Shown: positions 27,870 through 40,050, counted from the first letter of the stretch. The stretch: 64,000 nt of DNA from Lobosporangium transversale (GCF_002105155.1 NW_019028986.1:264501-328500), one strand, 5' to 3'. Notes: generated from the letters alone by a model not told the origin. Translations and numbers: made by a program.

Positions 27870-30610
27870 TAATAATAAGGAGTCAAGGTCAAGTGCTGCT
27901 GATGTTAATGCTGACAGAGTAGTATAAGGAGAAATATAAGAATGGCGACGACGATATCGGAGTAATGGAACATTGAGTGTATGGATAAGAGTGTGTGCCG
28001 TAATAGTGGTAGTGATGGTAGTGGTGATAGTCGTAGTATATGAATGTAGAGGTGGGCGAGGTGGGGGCAGTTTGAGCAGCATCGAGGGTTGTGGACAAGA
28101 GGCCAATGGTGCTGCAAAGCATGTGCCCCTCATATCCACAATGGCAACAGCGACAGAAAAGATATGGGGGTAATGCTGACTAAGAAGATTAGAGAGAAAG
28201 GGGGGAATTGGAGAGAAGGGGAAAAGGAGAAGGGAGATACTAGAATGAGTGAGGTGAATCTATGCAGTGTGTGAAAAAAGAGAGAAGATGAGCAAGTTGG
28301 ATCCAATCTGATTGATTAGAATGAATGAATGAATTAGGAAATTGAATTCAACTTTTTTAGATTCAACAATGGAATTCAAATTTGAATTCGATCGTGATGA
28401 GGAAATGAATGTAAAGAAAAGAAACAGAGTAAAAAAAAAAATAAAAAAAACGTAAAAATGTGGGAAGTGCGTATATATTTCGAAGGCTCAGAAAATCCAC
28501 TTGTAGACTTGTAGGGATTATTAAAAGATATAAAAAAAAAGGCGCAAGGCCTCCTTTTCCCTAGTCCAAACTGTATGCACGCCAATGCAAGGCTACGACA
28601 GAGCTACTGGACTGTTCAGCTTCGGAGGAATACAATCTGTGTCCATTCTCTTCTCTCTGTTCTCCTGCAATGCTGCTGCGAAGGATTTCCTTTCTATTCC
28701 CAATCACTCTTCTCATCCTAAGCACAAGGTCTGGTATTATATACAAAGAACCGCCTCTTCTCTTTCAGCTTCACAAAATCGATTTCGTGAGAACACTGTC
28801 TTTTCTTTCTCTGTTGGTACCTGATATTTATTTTTAATTTAAAGTTTAAGCAATCCCCGTCATCAGATTTGTCTTTTCAATTGAAATAAAATACAAAAAA
28901 TACATGCTGAATGTTGTCTGTAAACAAGGGACAAATGCTATTTCCTTTCAATGTAATAAAAAAAGGGGAGGGATGAAAAATAATAAAAGGAACAAGCACA
29001 ATGGAGTCTAACGGATGGGAGAATTACCCATGAAGATAGTTTGTCAGTCCTCTATGTTTCTTCAAAACAGGCATGCTCTAATGATCTGCAAATATGAACA
29101 AATGATATTATATATATATATATAATATATCTTTCTATTAAAAATTGGAGCGATATCTTTATATTTTATGAGAGCCTTCAGCTATTTCATGTCATGTTTC
29201 ATTTCTGCCATTTATAATGTGGGTCCTCAGACTTCAATCGTAAACTATGATTATGTTATGCTGTTCGTGTCCATGTGCCCAGCAGGAGAAAGATTGGCTA
29301 TAATAAAAATGCTTTTTTTAAGAATACTTAGTAAGAGGAGTTGATAAATATAGCCCTAAGCATAAATGTATCATGTCCATGATTGACGTAACCGACTCCA
29401 TTTCAAATAGTAAGACCGTCTATACCCAGTGAAATCCCTTACCTTGTCATACTCATCTGCTCCACAGCCGGATTAACGTATCTTTTTATGATTTATAGAT
29501 TTGGAAAAACAAACATCAGGATTGTTTCACACAATGACCAGCTCAGCTGCGTGCTGCGTATTGTATTTAACACTTCCCAAATTCTGAATTCACATAGCGA
29601 GACAAAAACTGTTCATGGAGCATGATATTTTTTAAATTGAATATTACTATTTACACATAGTGCATATTTAATTCTGAATTCTACTATGTTCCCCTTCCTC
29701 CACTCAATATTGGGATAGAAAGATTAAATCTCCATCCGATGTCCTTTGTTGGCTCAAAAAATTTGTGCTCTGGATGATGGAATCAACAAAAGCACAGACT
29801 CAAAAGTTGGTTCGTCTTGGCTTGTGCGTTAGGGGAGTAATTGCTAAGCTTTACTTGACCAGACTCCAGATACATGATCGCCACAAACAAAGGCATTTGT
29901 AGCACGACAATAGCCTTACATACGAGGAGGTTTATATTATTTATCTTAATCAGACAACGACGTGAACTCAATGGGGTTTTGGATGTTGAAGCTGCATAAC
30001 GAGAAGCAACTTACCGTAGTTTTTACCATAAAAGGCAGGATGGTGAGGTTGTTCGAAACTCACCATGGATTCATGCTTCCTTTCCAGCGATCGGTATACA
30101 TCACGAATTACAAATGTATTAGGCAGGACTAGATACATAGAACGAACCGTTCCAAGTTTGAGCTATTCACATCAATGATCTAGAGCCTATTACAGACGAG
30201 TGTACGCTATCTCTGTCGCTTTTCTGATCACTAATGACCATAGTCACCGCTCTCTAGTAAGATAACTCTCTCATATTAAGTATATGGTTGGCGCCCCAGA
30301 GTTCATCATTACTGATGACATTCAGGTGGGATATAAGGGCATTCGTAAAGTATTTGAACAGGAAGTAGCTGCTTATTTGCGCCTATGGCATGTATGAAAG
30401 CCTGGGTATTGCATATTCAACAGTTTGCATAGTTGATGGGCTTGTTGGCTACCAAAAGCAAAGATGCACACTCAATAAAGAGTCAATACCTTGCTATGTA
30501 CAGCAGTGAAGCATACCGATATATTTTTCATACAAACATGACCATTTTTTAGGTAAAATATAGGTAAACTTTATAATATATATATGTCAGGTCCAGCAGG
30601 AAACCAACTT
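27870..30610. other. Upstream region of the histidine kinase; gene-poor
   Basis: No gene recognised. Positions 28190-28240 are purine-rich on the plus strand (a pyrimidine tract on the kinase coding strand). A TA microsatellite lies near 29108-29132. Short open frames here match nothing known to me. Confidence 0.5.
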
Positions 30611-31415
30611 CTATCGTGTCGCTGGTATGCTATCCAGATCAAAATTCTTTTGCAGGCGACTGACGAACTCCGTACGGAGAGCTATGGCTCTCGGGAATGT
30701 CAACTCTTGCTCTTCAGTTATGGTGGAGTAGATCCTTGGGTATAACTCCGTCACAACTGGACCTCTACCGCTCATCGTCTCTGTGAAAGCCATCGTAGGT
30801 CGGGAAACTTCGATTATCTCTTTGAGATATTTGAGCTTATCATCACAAAGAAAGGTGTCTCTATTGTGCCAGGCGTCGTTTCCTTCACCGGTTTTGTAGT
30901 AACCAGCGTCGCTAAAAAATTGGAGAGTTTCTGCCAAGTACTCAAGAACGTTGATATCGTACGCCTGTGAAGCAATGGGCGAGCGTTTTCTAGAACCTTT
31001 TCATTTCTGTTGGGGCATCTGACTGGTCAAGAATTTCCATCATTTCTGCGGCAGCCCCGGACAAAACTACAATGCGCTCGGCTATGATGTATAATAGGAG
31101 TTCCAGTGCGTCTCAGTGTATCCTAACGCTTTATGCTCAGTTACCCCTAACGACTTCTGTGCTGCTTTCAGGTACATACTGTCGTTAGGGGCCTGCAGCA
31201 AGCTCGACAGCTTCCGGACTTGTTCCAGTAGACTCCACATCCGCGACTTGAGCAATGGACTTTTTGACGCAAAGTTGCATCATGTGTACTACGCATAGGA
31301 GCCAAGTTACATGTGACATCTCTTCATCGTCCTCGAAAAGGTTCACCGCAGTTGCCTTGATGTTAGCGCCTTGATCAGTTGTGTTGCTTACGACTTTATC
31401 GAAAAGATCCCTTGT
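30611..31415 (-). pseudogene. hAT-family transposase relic
   Basis: Degenerate coding stretch on the minus strand. Fragments read in order RDLFDKVVSNTTDQGANIKA, then CVVHMMQLCVKKSIAQVADV, then ERIVVLSGAAAEMMEILDQS, then LKYLKEIIEVSRPTMAFTET and a last piece ending SIPATR. They lie in several frames with internal stops. The order and content (CxxH-type His-Leu-Cys stretch, then a segment on building up to the dimerisation region) resemble the middle of hAT transposases. Neither terminal inverted repeats nor a full catalytic triad could be fixed. Family assignment is by resemblance only. Confidence 0.6.
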
Positions 31416-32018
31416 ATTTTGAAATATATTTCTCCATAAACTCCTTCGGGAAAAATAAAGTTTAGGGAGCTAGAACTCATAGTAAGAGTTGTATTAGCGT
31501 CACGAACTTCAGCGTGTTCTAAATAAACGGTAGTATATATATATATAATACTCACAGAATATCCCCAGGCCGTTTCAAGTCAGCATCTACATTTGGTCTA
31601 TTATTGTTATTGTTATTATTAGTGTTAAATACAAGTCAAATCGGATCGATTCGTTGGTACAACATTTGTCTGTTCGACGCTTATTTCTTCTTGCTTCTTT
31701 TGTAGACTGATATAAGTCCTGAGTGCATTTCTCTCAAGGCCTAGTTGTAAGTCTCTCAGTGTCCTTTATAGACTTTTACCAAAATAGAATCACTATTCTT
31801 GGCCCGCGTGACAATTCTGATCGCACTAACGGTCTTTTTGAAGCAGTTAAAATTATAATTCAGATCGTATAAGTTGACGACCCATTCAACGAAATGGAAA
31901 ATGATAAGAAGGGTTGGCCACTTGTCGACTGGAAGTTGAGATATCATGGTATCCAAATCGACCTTGACCTTTTGAGGTTTCTGAAGGATTGTCTTGGTGG
32001 CCATTTTGTTTGGTGAGG
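31416..32018. other. Between transposon relics
   Basis: No intact gene. A minus-strand open frame of 82 residues (32004-31756) may be a displaced part of a neighbouring relic but is not recognised. A short TA repeat lies near 31533-31550 and a TTATTG repeat near 31600-31625. Confidence 0.4.
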
Positions 32019-33193
32019 TTATCTATGAGGTTTTGTGAAGAGATTTATTAAAGTGTTGTGAAGTTGGTTCAGTAATTCCTTCTTGTATATGAAAGCGACA
32101 ATGCTTGTGCTTGTAACATTTGTGCAACATGAGACAATGCCTCGCCTCCAGGGCAATATAAGCAGACCAAACTTACCAGATGACCCGTTAGCACTGGGTG
32201 GAAATCCAAATCGATGTGATGTGAGCCAACCCACTATCTCTGATTTCTTGCTGGCTGCCGTTGACTTCTTACTAGGGCAATGAAAACGATATCTGGCATC
32301 ATCCATGTGTATTTTACAAGGACCGAGATTCATCTTCACCAGACTTTGGCAAACCGTCGTAAACAGCTCTTTGAACACCTCATGATTAAAATGACCATGA
32401 TAGTCATGATCATTTGCAAGAGCCTGACTATTGAACTGTCTATGATCGGTGTTTCCCTGAAGAGACGCCTTGCTGTTCGCTGACCAGATGTGAACACTGT
32501 TCTCAACAAACTTCCCCATCACCTTCTACTCGTCACGGCCATAATAGATAACAAATGCAGCGAACATGACGAGAGGTGATCGCCGAGACGGTTCGCACAC
32601 AGTGCCTCCACCCTGTTCTACCCATCAATTTTTTGAGGAATGGTCCAGGTGATAATAGGACTCATCAAGAAATACCTCTGGCATGCATTATCATGCATTA
32701 TAGGAACTAAACTATCGTCAAGCTCCACCAGATTCTTGAAACGCTCTGTGCGGTATTTTAGTCGGTATTCCACGATGTGAGGTGCATCGTGCATAAAGTT
32801 CCTATGAACCCCCTTTCCCCAGTAAAAGTTGCTTGCATGTAAGTATCGATGAACTGTTGTCCTTGACGTCCTGATGCCATGCTCATCTCTGAGCGCATTC
32901 ACTACCCGTCCAAGCGTGTTCGAGATACCCTTTTGATTGGTTCCCCTGATGATATCCGCAATATGGCCCTCGGTAAGCTTAGCCATCTGCACACACTCTT
33001 TCGTGCCAAACGATTGTTTCATCCATTTCTGAAGCTCTGGCGGCGCTTTGCTGAGCTTCGCGTAAATATGTGCGATAAGGCGGTATTCCTCCTCCGTTAC
33101 GGTTGTCTTACTAAGTCGTATCGGCGTTTGAAAACCATTCCCATCCATGCCGATAAGGAAGGGATTATCAATCTCATGTTCTTGAGAAAACAT
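32019..33193 (-). pseudogene. Tc1/mariner-like DDE transposase, broken
   Basis: The 5' part (33193 down to about 32700) encodes a helix-turn-helix region with typical wording (KLTEGHIADIIRGTNQKGI, HGIRTSRTTVHRYLHASNFY). It then shifts frame into the catalytic start PEVFLDESYYHLDHSSKN, followed by a TGA, then WVEQGGGTVCEP and a TAG. The last part runs DYHGHFNHEVFKELFTTVCQ and CKIHMDDARYRFHCPS. The D in LDES and the later IHMDDA segment fit the first two acidic residues of DDE transposases common in fungal genomes. With one frameshift and at least two in-frame stops it cannot make a full enzyme. The frameshift coincides with a tandem 10-bp duplication. Confidence 0.7.
32682..32701. repeat. Tandem 10-bp duplication inside the transposase relic
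   Basis: CATGCATTAT occurs twice in direct tandem. The extra copy shifts the transposase frame exactly between SLVPIM and PEVFLDES. Confidence 0.9.
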
Positions 33194-34779
33194 AGATTCG
33201 TTCGACTCTTCATAAATAAAAAAGTTCCGCCTCTGTCTGATCGATCTTGTACTAAATCCTACGGGAGATCCTGGAGAGCTGTACCTTGACCTGTTGTTAT
33301 TGCTATGGTGAGGGATAGAAGGAATTTACATCGAAGACGTTGTAAAAATTTTGCTATGATGTGAAGGAAGACAAAAGTTGTTTATTATTATTGTTAAGCA
33401 TGAGCCTTTTATTGAACCCCACCAGAGCTGTCACTAATATCAGTATGAGCTGCTGTAATAATTCAGATCTAAAACAGCAGGAAAATAGAATGCTAAAATA
33501 CAGCCACATGTATATATTTTCACATCCATATGAAAAACATATTAACGTTCATATGATAACCTCAGCAACATACTTTGAGGATGGAGAGGATATCGGCGAG
33601 AAAATTTTTAAATTGCAATTGGATGCCATTGACCTCGTCAACAACCCAACTGTCGTGTCTACAAGCAAGAATTTAGTCTGTTCCTTGTATGGTCAATTTG
33701 AATATTTTATTGGGTTTTGATATTTTAGAACGATACCATAATAATCATAATGAACTTATTCCTTGATGCATTTAGCTCTGTGGACTCAATTGGGATACTA
33801 CTTATAACCCTGGCCTTGAGCAAGGTGTCATTGAGCATATCCGGACATTGCTGACGCGTCCATCATTCAAGCTTATTCTTGAGGATCAATTGCAATTTGT
33901 AGGCCTGGATAAAGGCCTTAAGGCCTCGTCGATGTGATCACGGATAGGACCTCCGATAGGATCTAATCCACATCTTTACATCATTGTAAGCGCATTGTAC
34001 TTTTGGCATCTGCGATACTGTGCTCAAATGAAGTGAACAACTATCTATTTGATTATTACCTTATATTACTATAGTCTTAGGACGAATGAACTCTCTGCAG
34101 TGTACTTCCCATTTAATAAAGATATCGAGGGCACAGACATTACAGACCTTATTTTCAATCGTAATGACATCGTTTACCTTGGAGTGGCCAAACAAGCATG
34201 CAGAAAGTTCACGAGAATGCCGTGGAAATAACTACAAGGGAGACTTAGAGCTAGATTTACAGTTCTCTCGAAAGGGTCCTCTTCTTAGGGTTAAACTTCC
34301 AGGGGACCGATTCAACAGAAGCCTGATTTCCCGGTCAATAAGTGGAAAATCCTTAACCTTGCTAAGGATGAGATTGACCGAAACATGGGTGTTGCATTTG
34401 TAAACACTTCCCATTTCATTTATCATAATAAACACGTCTTTCTTTCGTTCTCGTTACTTATTATGATCAAAGACGGGGTCTACTGTATCTAAACTAAGGC
34501 ATAGACGTATTTATACCAATGTCTTCATATCGGATGGAGATTAGGATGTGGCTTTCAGATTAGAAATATACTCCGCCACGAGCAGCTTTCAACACATCTA
34601 CCTCATGGGAAAGAGAATTCACATGTACTCCACTATACTTTAGAAGCCTTGTAAGTGAGAACTATATAGTAATATATTATATTATATAGTTATACCACGA
34701 GAAAACAGAGTTTGAGAACTGTGCAAACTCATGATCTCGTCTTATATAGCATATAAATAATCCAGGTATATATAGTATA
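33194..34779. other. Gene-poor, with unassigned coding-like fragments
   Basis: Two plus-strand stretches look protein-like but have no family I know: 33568-33690 (YFEDGEDIGEKIFKLQLDAI...) and 33778-33935 (NWDTTYNPGLEQGVIEHIRT...). A third is at 34080-34200 (ELSAVYFPFNKDIEGTDITD). They are not joined by clear splice sites. They may be one decayed gene or further transposon debris. Confidence 0.3.
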
Positions 34780-35216
34780 CAGTGGAACCTCGATAATTGT
34801 ACACTTTTGTACAATTTTCGAATTTGTTATATTTCTTAGTCATTGGTTGGCTAAGAGCCTTACTCTTTTTAAAAAGGTGAAAAAAACCCACACTCAGCTG
34901 GAGTAGGGAAATCAGTAGAGGATTTTTAGAATAGTTTTTCATGAAAGTGGACTTCTTAACCAATCAATAACCGAGAAATATAACCAATTTGAAAATTGTA
35001 CACTCGCTATAGAAAACGTTCGGATGTGCAGTTAGGGGAACCTATAAGTGCAAGGTCACCTGAACATATATATATATATATATATATATTTTGTAAAATT
35101 TAGAATACAGCTCAATTTAATAAAACCTAATTTTTATCCGAACGTTTTCTATAGCAAATCGTTCGGATAATCAAAGTTCGAGTGTACATGTATATACAAA
35201 AGTGTACAGTTATCGA
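34780..35216. mobile_element. MITE-like hairpin element
   Basis: Non-coding element built from nested inverted repeats. The outer pair is 34790-34812 against 35194-35216 (21 of 23 positions match; TCGATAAYTGTACACTTTTG). A second pair is 34808-34835 against about 34972-34998 (AGAAATATAACMAATTYGAA core). A perfect 20-bp pair is 35006-35025 against 35136-35155. The left end CAGTGGAACCTCGAT, preceded by TA, is like the ends of pogo/Tc1-type elements. The right end lacks the matching GGTTCCACTG, so it has decayed or a second element is nested. A TA microsatellite sits at about 35067-35090. Confidence 0.65.
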
Positions 35217-36107
35217 ACAAAATTGGCAAGCGACGATCAAAGCAAAGTCACCATGTTCAGGTTGAAATTGAAACGTCTTGCTGAGAAGATATTTTGGGAG
35301 GAGATTCATGTTGAAATTTAATAGTGTGTGTGTCCAAGCAAGGGCTTTTATTTGCCCGCCTTTTTTGGTTTTTTGAATTCAGCCAATCCCCTTGGATCAT
35401 CCCAAATTGAAATTTTGTTTAATGACGCAAGTGCAGCATTGAACCCATTTTCCATCATCCCCGCCTTTTCTTTTTTTTCTCCGATTCATTCCGGGGTATA
35501 CAGCTTGATTTTCTGTCGATCAGGTGAAAGACATGCATTGGCAAATGCAACTATCCCAACTGTTTGCAGCCCAAATAGCATACCAGTCGTGGATATGCTA
35601 AAAAAAAAAAATTATAATATATAATTATTTATGGTGCTGCAATACTGTATTATTATACAAACACGATTGTGTTCTGACCAATTCGTATATATACGAAGTT
35701 CAATGGGTCACTCACAGGAACCAGGCACGCATGAACAACAAACACGCACGAACCATTCATGAAAGTTTATGTAAAAAAAAAAAAAAATAGAAGTTGCAAA
35801 GTCCTGTGGAGAGCTTTTCAGTATAAATACCATCAATAGATCGCAACTCCATAAATATATACTTTCAAGTCATTGTCTGTATTAGAGTTTTCTATTCATT
35901 TATTTCTTTAATTTCTTTGTCGCTATGGATATGTACTTATTAAGGACTCTGAAAATGAAAACTCTGGGTTATAAATCACGACTTGTTTCAAAAAAAAAAA
36001 AAAAAAAAGACATCTCAAAGAAATCGACTGCTACAAACTGTTATAAGCGATGTTATGGCCATGGTTATACACTATGATTAAATCTGTCTTGGAGGTTGAG
36101 GAGCCTG

Positions 36108-36138
<31 letters not shown>

Positions 36139-36645
36139 TCAAAACCGTTGTATATAGAATATTACCCAGTCTAGACATAGTAAAATAAAGAAAGAAGAGT
36201 GAGGTTGGTTAAGCGGGCAATTTTTAAAATGTGCCTGTGCCAAAAGTAGCTCCTCAAAGGTCAAGAAAAAGAACGAAGGAGGAGTACAAAACCAAGGACA
36301 GGGTTAAACTAGGCTGTGAGAGTGTGAGAGTGCTGTAATAAAATAATCCGCTTTCTTGCAAAGTGAAGGACTTGCCCGTGGACAATTGAGCCATGACCAC
36401 TGTAGTCAGCAAAGCTAAAAAAGAAGGGCAAATGTAAAGCAAAGCGGCGGGGGAATTAAAAAAGGGGAAGATCAATCAGAACGTTAAAACAGTACCTTGG
36501 ATCTGTATCCACTTTTTTTTTTTTTTTTTTTTTATATATATATAAAGAGGAGCATTTCCATTTTTCTTCTCTTTTCTCTTCTCTTCACCTTTTCTACATT
36601 CTCACATTTAACATCATATCTTAATATCCATATCAACATCCAGCC
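35217..36645. other. Gene-poor; allantoicase promoter at right
   Basis: No gene recognised. A-runs occur at about 35772-35787, 35990-36008 and 36108-36136. A T-run at about 36512-36533 leads into a TATA stretch upstream of the allantoicase ATG. Confidence 0.5.
36533..36546 (+). promoter_or_regulatory. TATA-like element of the allantoicase gene
   Basis: TATATATATATAAA about 100 bp ahead of the allantoicase ATG, directly after a poly-T run and followed by a pyrimidine-rich leader (TTCTTCTCTTTTCTC). Spacing suits a TATA box; not tested. Confidence 0.5.
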
Positions 36646-37942
36646 ATGACTCAAACTGCTGCTGCTCCCGTTAACACCGTTGTCCCCAATGAGAAGATCA
36701 GCGAGACTTTCAAGGACAATATCGGTATGTCATCTCTTTCCTTCATTTAATTTTACTCCCGCATATGTTTGGAATAACTGTCCCTAACTCTTCTCGTCAT
36801 TCCATCTCTGTATCCTGTCCATTGGTCTCTGATAACATCAATCATGTTGGCATTGTATCGTTACCCCACACTCCACCCTATTTTAACCGTTATAAATTCA
36901 AGACCTTGCTGTTGCTACCCGTGGAGGCAAGGTCTTGACCGTTTCAGACGAATGGTTCGCTGAGGCCAAGAATCTCTTGACTGCTGCTGCACCCATCCAT
37001 GCCCCAGGACGCTTCGTTCCCACTGGCGCTTGGTATGATGGCTGGGAAACTCGCCGTCACAATGCTCCCAACTTTGACTGGTGTGTAATCCAGCTCGGAT
37101 ATGCTGGTCACATTGCTGGTTTTGAAATCGACACTGCTTACTTCACTGGTAACCACGCACCCTTCGTCTCTGTTGAGGGCTACACTGAGACCTCGGCTTC
37201 AAAGGCTAGCGCTCGTACACATGAGGAGTGGGCTGCAGTTGAATGGGCCCCAGTCTTGACCAAGGTTCCTCTCAACCCCGGCTCTCGTCATGCTTTCAAG
37301 CTTGAGCAGCCCACAACCGATTATTATACCCACATCCGCTTCTGCATGTACCCTGACGGTGGTGTTGCCCGTCTTCGCGTCTATGGAAATGTTCATCAGA
37401 TTCACCCCGCCAACAAGCACGAGATCTATGACTTGGCTTCAGCTGCTGCAGGATCTGTCGTCACCGACTTCTCGGATGCTCACTTCGGTCACCCCTCCAA
37501 CATGCTTCTTCCTGGACGCGGCCATGACATGTCTGATGGATGGGAGACCAAGCGTTCTCGTGCTCCTGGCCATGTTGATCACTGCACAATTCGTCTCGGT
37601 CAACCTGGACATGTTACTGACATTGAAGTGGACACTGCTCACTATATGGGTAACCCCCCCAAGGCTGTCACCATTGCTGGATTTGAGATTGGCTCAGATT
37701 CCCCCATTGTGCTCTTGGATCAGGCCCCTATGACCCCCCATCGCCAACACTTCTTCAAGGTTCCCGCCGACTTGACCGAGAAGCGCATTGCCAAGATTCA
37801 GGTTGTCATGATCCCTGACGGCGGTATCAAGCGTGTCCGTATCTGGGGTGCTGCTCAGCTCCCTGCTGTTGAGCCCGAAAATTCTTTGATCGGTGTCCGC
37901 CAAGAATTGCCTGATGAGCACACCTGGAACCAGAAGAAGTAA
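36646..37942 (+). CDS. DAL2: Allantoicase
   Basis: Hydrolyses allantoate to ureidoglycolate and urea in purine (allantoin) catabolism, supplying nitrogen. Two exons (36646-36724 and 36903-37942) give 372 residues. The family's two tandem repeats are clear: the first with AWYDGWETRRHN, DWCVIQLGYAGHIAGFEIDT and YFTGNHAPFVSVEG; the second with DGWETKRSRAPGHVDHCTIR, GHVTDIEVDTAHYMGNPPK and MIPDGGIKRVRIWG. This length and architecture match fungal allantoicases. Codon use is strongly C-ending (GCC, ACC, AAC, GTC) compared with neighbours such as COP1, suggesting high expression. No other ureide-pathway gene is nearby. Confidence 0.97.
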
Positions 37943-38009
37943 ATTAATCAAGGCGGTTTGCATCATGAGCCATATAGAATAATTGAAAATGTACAAAACT
38001 TGTAAATTC

Positions 38010-38015
38010 AATAAA
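38010..38015 (+). terminator. Putative allantoicase poly(A) signal AATAAA
   Basis: AATAAA hexamer 68 nt after the allantoicase stop, followed by an A run. Confidence 0.5.
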
Positions 38016-38219
38016 AAAAACAAAGTATAATCTCAACTTGAAAATATACTGCATTTGATTTGGCGTTTTACACACTCGATTATTTTATGATATATTAAAC
38101 TAACATGTTTATTTGTCATACGAAAAAAAAGGGGGTGCAAGCTACAGGTAGCAAGATTTATTTCTGCCATTGAAAGAGACCTCCATGATATGATATATTA
38201 ACTAAGCTATCTACAATGT

Positions 38220-39538
38220 TCATGATGATTCCTGCTTGACTTCCAAATGGGCCACGATATCAGCCAGCTGACCAAATTCCTGCAAACCCACAGATCGGTT
38301 GGGCGTAGGTCCTAAATAATAGAAAGAAAAAAAAAATTGTCAGAAGGATATTAATTGCTTCTCTTTGTTTGCTTGATAAGCTTTGTTATTCACATTGTTA
38401 GAGATTGCTAGATCAAGTGGCCATACCTGGAGCCTTGGGATACAGTAGACCCGTTGATGCGTCATATCTCCATCCGCGCGTAGCAACAAGCTCTATCATT
38501 ACATAAAGCAAAATTAATAACACCCCATTAGTGTTTGTTCAACCATTCTCTAAAATAAATGTACATGTGCATGGGTAGATGGAATTCTCACGTTCTGCCG
38601 CAGTATTTTCGTCGAGTGAAATGCGAGATGCAGCCAACTGTACGGGTAGTGAGGTGTATGCCTTGGCCAAAAGATCTAACTCCCTGTCCTGAATTGAATC
38701 TATAAATAATAGATGAAGATCTCAACGATATAAGCAAAATGGCTTTTCTGAAAACGATACGCCATAATATTCACCCTTTTTTTTTTTTTTTTTTTTTTTG
38801 CCGTTTTTCTTCCTGTAGTGCTTATAATGGGATGATTTCATGCTGTGTGGCAAAGTAATGGACTTTACCTTGCAACAAGGCAATCAGAGGTGCGAGTGAT
38901 GAATTCCAGCGCGACTGATGTAAAAGGGCATAAATGTCCTTCAAGTTGCCATTCTGTCGCTCCCATTGTCGCATCTTCTCCAAAACCTGGATCAATGTTG
39001 CTAGTTGTGGTGCTTGTGCCCTATATTCTTCTGGAATGCGATGAACAAGACTCCGTGCTGAGTACCTATATTAAAAAAAGTCACAGGTGACATATAGAAA
39101 TATGAGTTTGTGCCAGCATATGATAGGTAAAAATATAAAAAACCAAAGACGATAGACCGTCGCTTCTTTCTCTTAGCTCCCTGCTATTGCAAGTGTCCTT
39201 TCGCTTGCTACATAGACTTGCTTGCTACTGTTTCATAACGCCACTTACAGATCATGGGTCACAAGGTACGATGCAAGAAGTGGTTCATAAACAGTATTCA
39301 GAGGAACGGCATCGATTTCGATGGCCGAAATCTATAATATGAATGTTTGAGGACAATTGCTGGGGTTAACATCATGTTCATCCCTGTTTTTCATTGTAGA
39401 ATAAGATATGTGGACGTGGTCAAATGAAGGCGCCATTACTAGAAATTCAAGCTGTTCATAAAGAGGGATAAGCTCCTGATAACGTCCAGCCTTGAGAGAC
39501 GCGTCCGCTTGTTCGAGAAGTTGCTGAGCTTGTGTCAT
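38220..39538 (-). CDS. CSN8: COP9 signalosome subunit 8
   Basis: Smallest PCI-domain subunit of the COP9 signalosome, which removes NEDD8 from cullins and so controls cullin-RING ligases. Six small exons (39538-39440, 39331-39249, 39065-38869, 38699-38592, 38492-38427, 38311-38220) join in frame to 214 residues, the usual size. Family-like stretches include VYEPLLASYLVTHDLYSARS (helical repeat), WERQNGNLKDIYALLHQSRW, LDLLAKAYTSLPVQLAASRI, RGWRYDASTGLLYPKAP and, near the end, LADIVAHLE. Human CSN8 shows the same order of YGQLLALYLL, AYTSI, GW and a closing YVAFLE. It is divergent from GPI2, with 417 bp to the first upstream ATG there. Confidence 0.9.
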
Positions 39539-39955
39539 TTTTTTGTGTGGCTATGGTTGTGAGTGATGAAATTGAAAGAAAGGACAATGGGCAACTGAAC
39601 TATACGCGTTCAATTGTTCTCTACTAAACCATGGACTGTTCTTTGAGTGGCGTAGTTTCAATTTCAATTGTCAAATTGTCAAACAAAGGGTTGACAGATG
39701 CCATAAAACCATCTCTCCATCTTTTATATTTGGAATTAGAGAAGGCACCATCAGAGTCAGGAATTAGGAATTGGGGGTCGGGAATTAGGGATCAAGGATT
39801 AGAATCAGGGAACAGGAATCAAAAGAGCAGCAGATAATAGCTCGAGCATAATCTAGTTTAGCCAATAGTACCAAAAGTACCATCAAAGTCAAGCAAAGTG
39901 TAACTGAGCCACTGCCTAGTATCGTAGAATATCCAGAGCAAAAACAACGTCTCAC
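39539..39955. promoter_or_regulatory. Divergent promoter of CSN8 and GPI2
   Basis: Short shared upstream region. Positions 39755-39830 are an irregular purine-rich repeat of GGAATTAGG / ATCAAGGATTAG / ATCAGGGAACAGG units, unlike the CT tracts elsewhere. Confidence 0.45.
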
Positions 39956-40050
39956 ATGGAGCAAATGCCAACTGTCTTCAACTACTGCCCACGCGATGGC
40001 AGGCCGTTCCGGGAGGGGGAGCAGTTTTGTCCTCTTTGTGATTGCCAAAG
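39956..40050 (+). other. Candidate upstream coding exon of GPI2 (zinc-ribbon-like)
   Basis: Opens with ATG and encodes YCPRDGRPFREGEQFCPLC, resembling a zinc ribbon with one degenerate knuckle. It ends at a good donor (CAAAG/GTATAG). A possible 13-nt micro-exon bounded by CTACAG and GTAGGT (about 40162-40174) would carry the frame exactly into GPI2 ahead of its ATG at 40295. Either GPI2 has an extended N-terminal isoform or this is a separate short frame. Confidence 0.4.

Noticed and set aside
28089-28139. ATG at 28139 as start of the receptor kinase
   Set aside because: It would put 90 Thr/His-rich residues before a clear signal peptide; the ATG at 27869 gives a normal N-terminus.
35328-35624. 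98-residue plus-strand open frame
   Set aside because: No recognisable motif, composition or splice context; sits beside transposon debris.
4577-39538. COP1 and CSN8 as a functional gene cluster
   Set aside because: They are 30 kb apart, with unrelated housekeeping genes and transposon debris between them.
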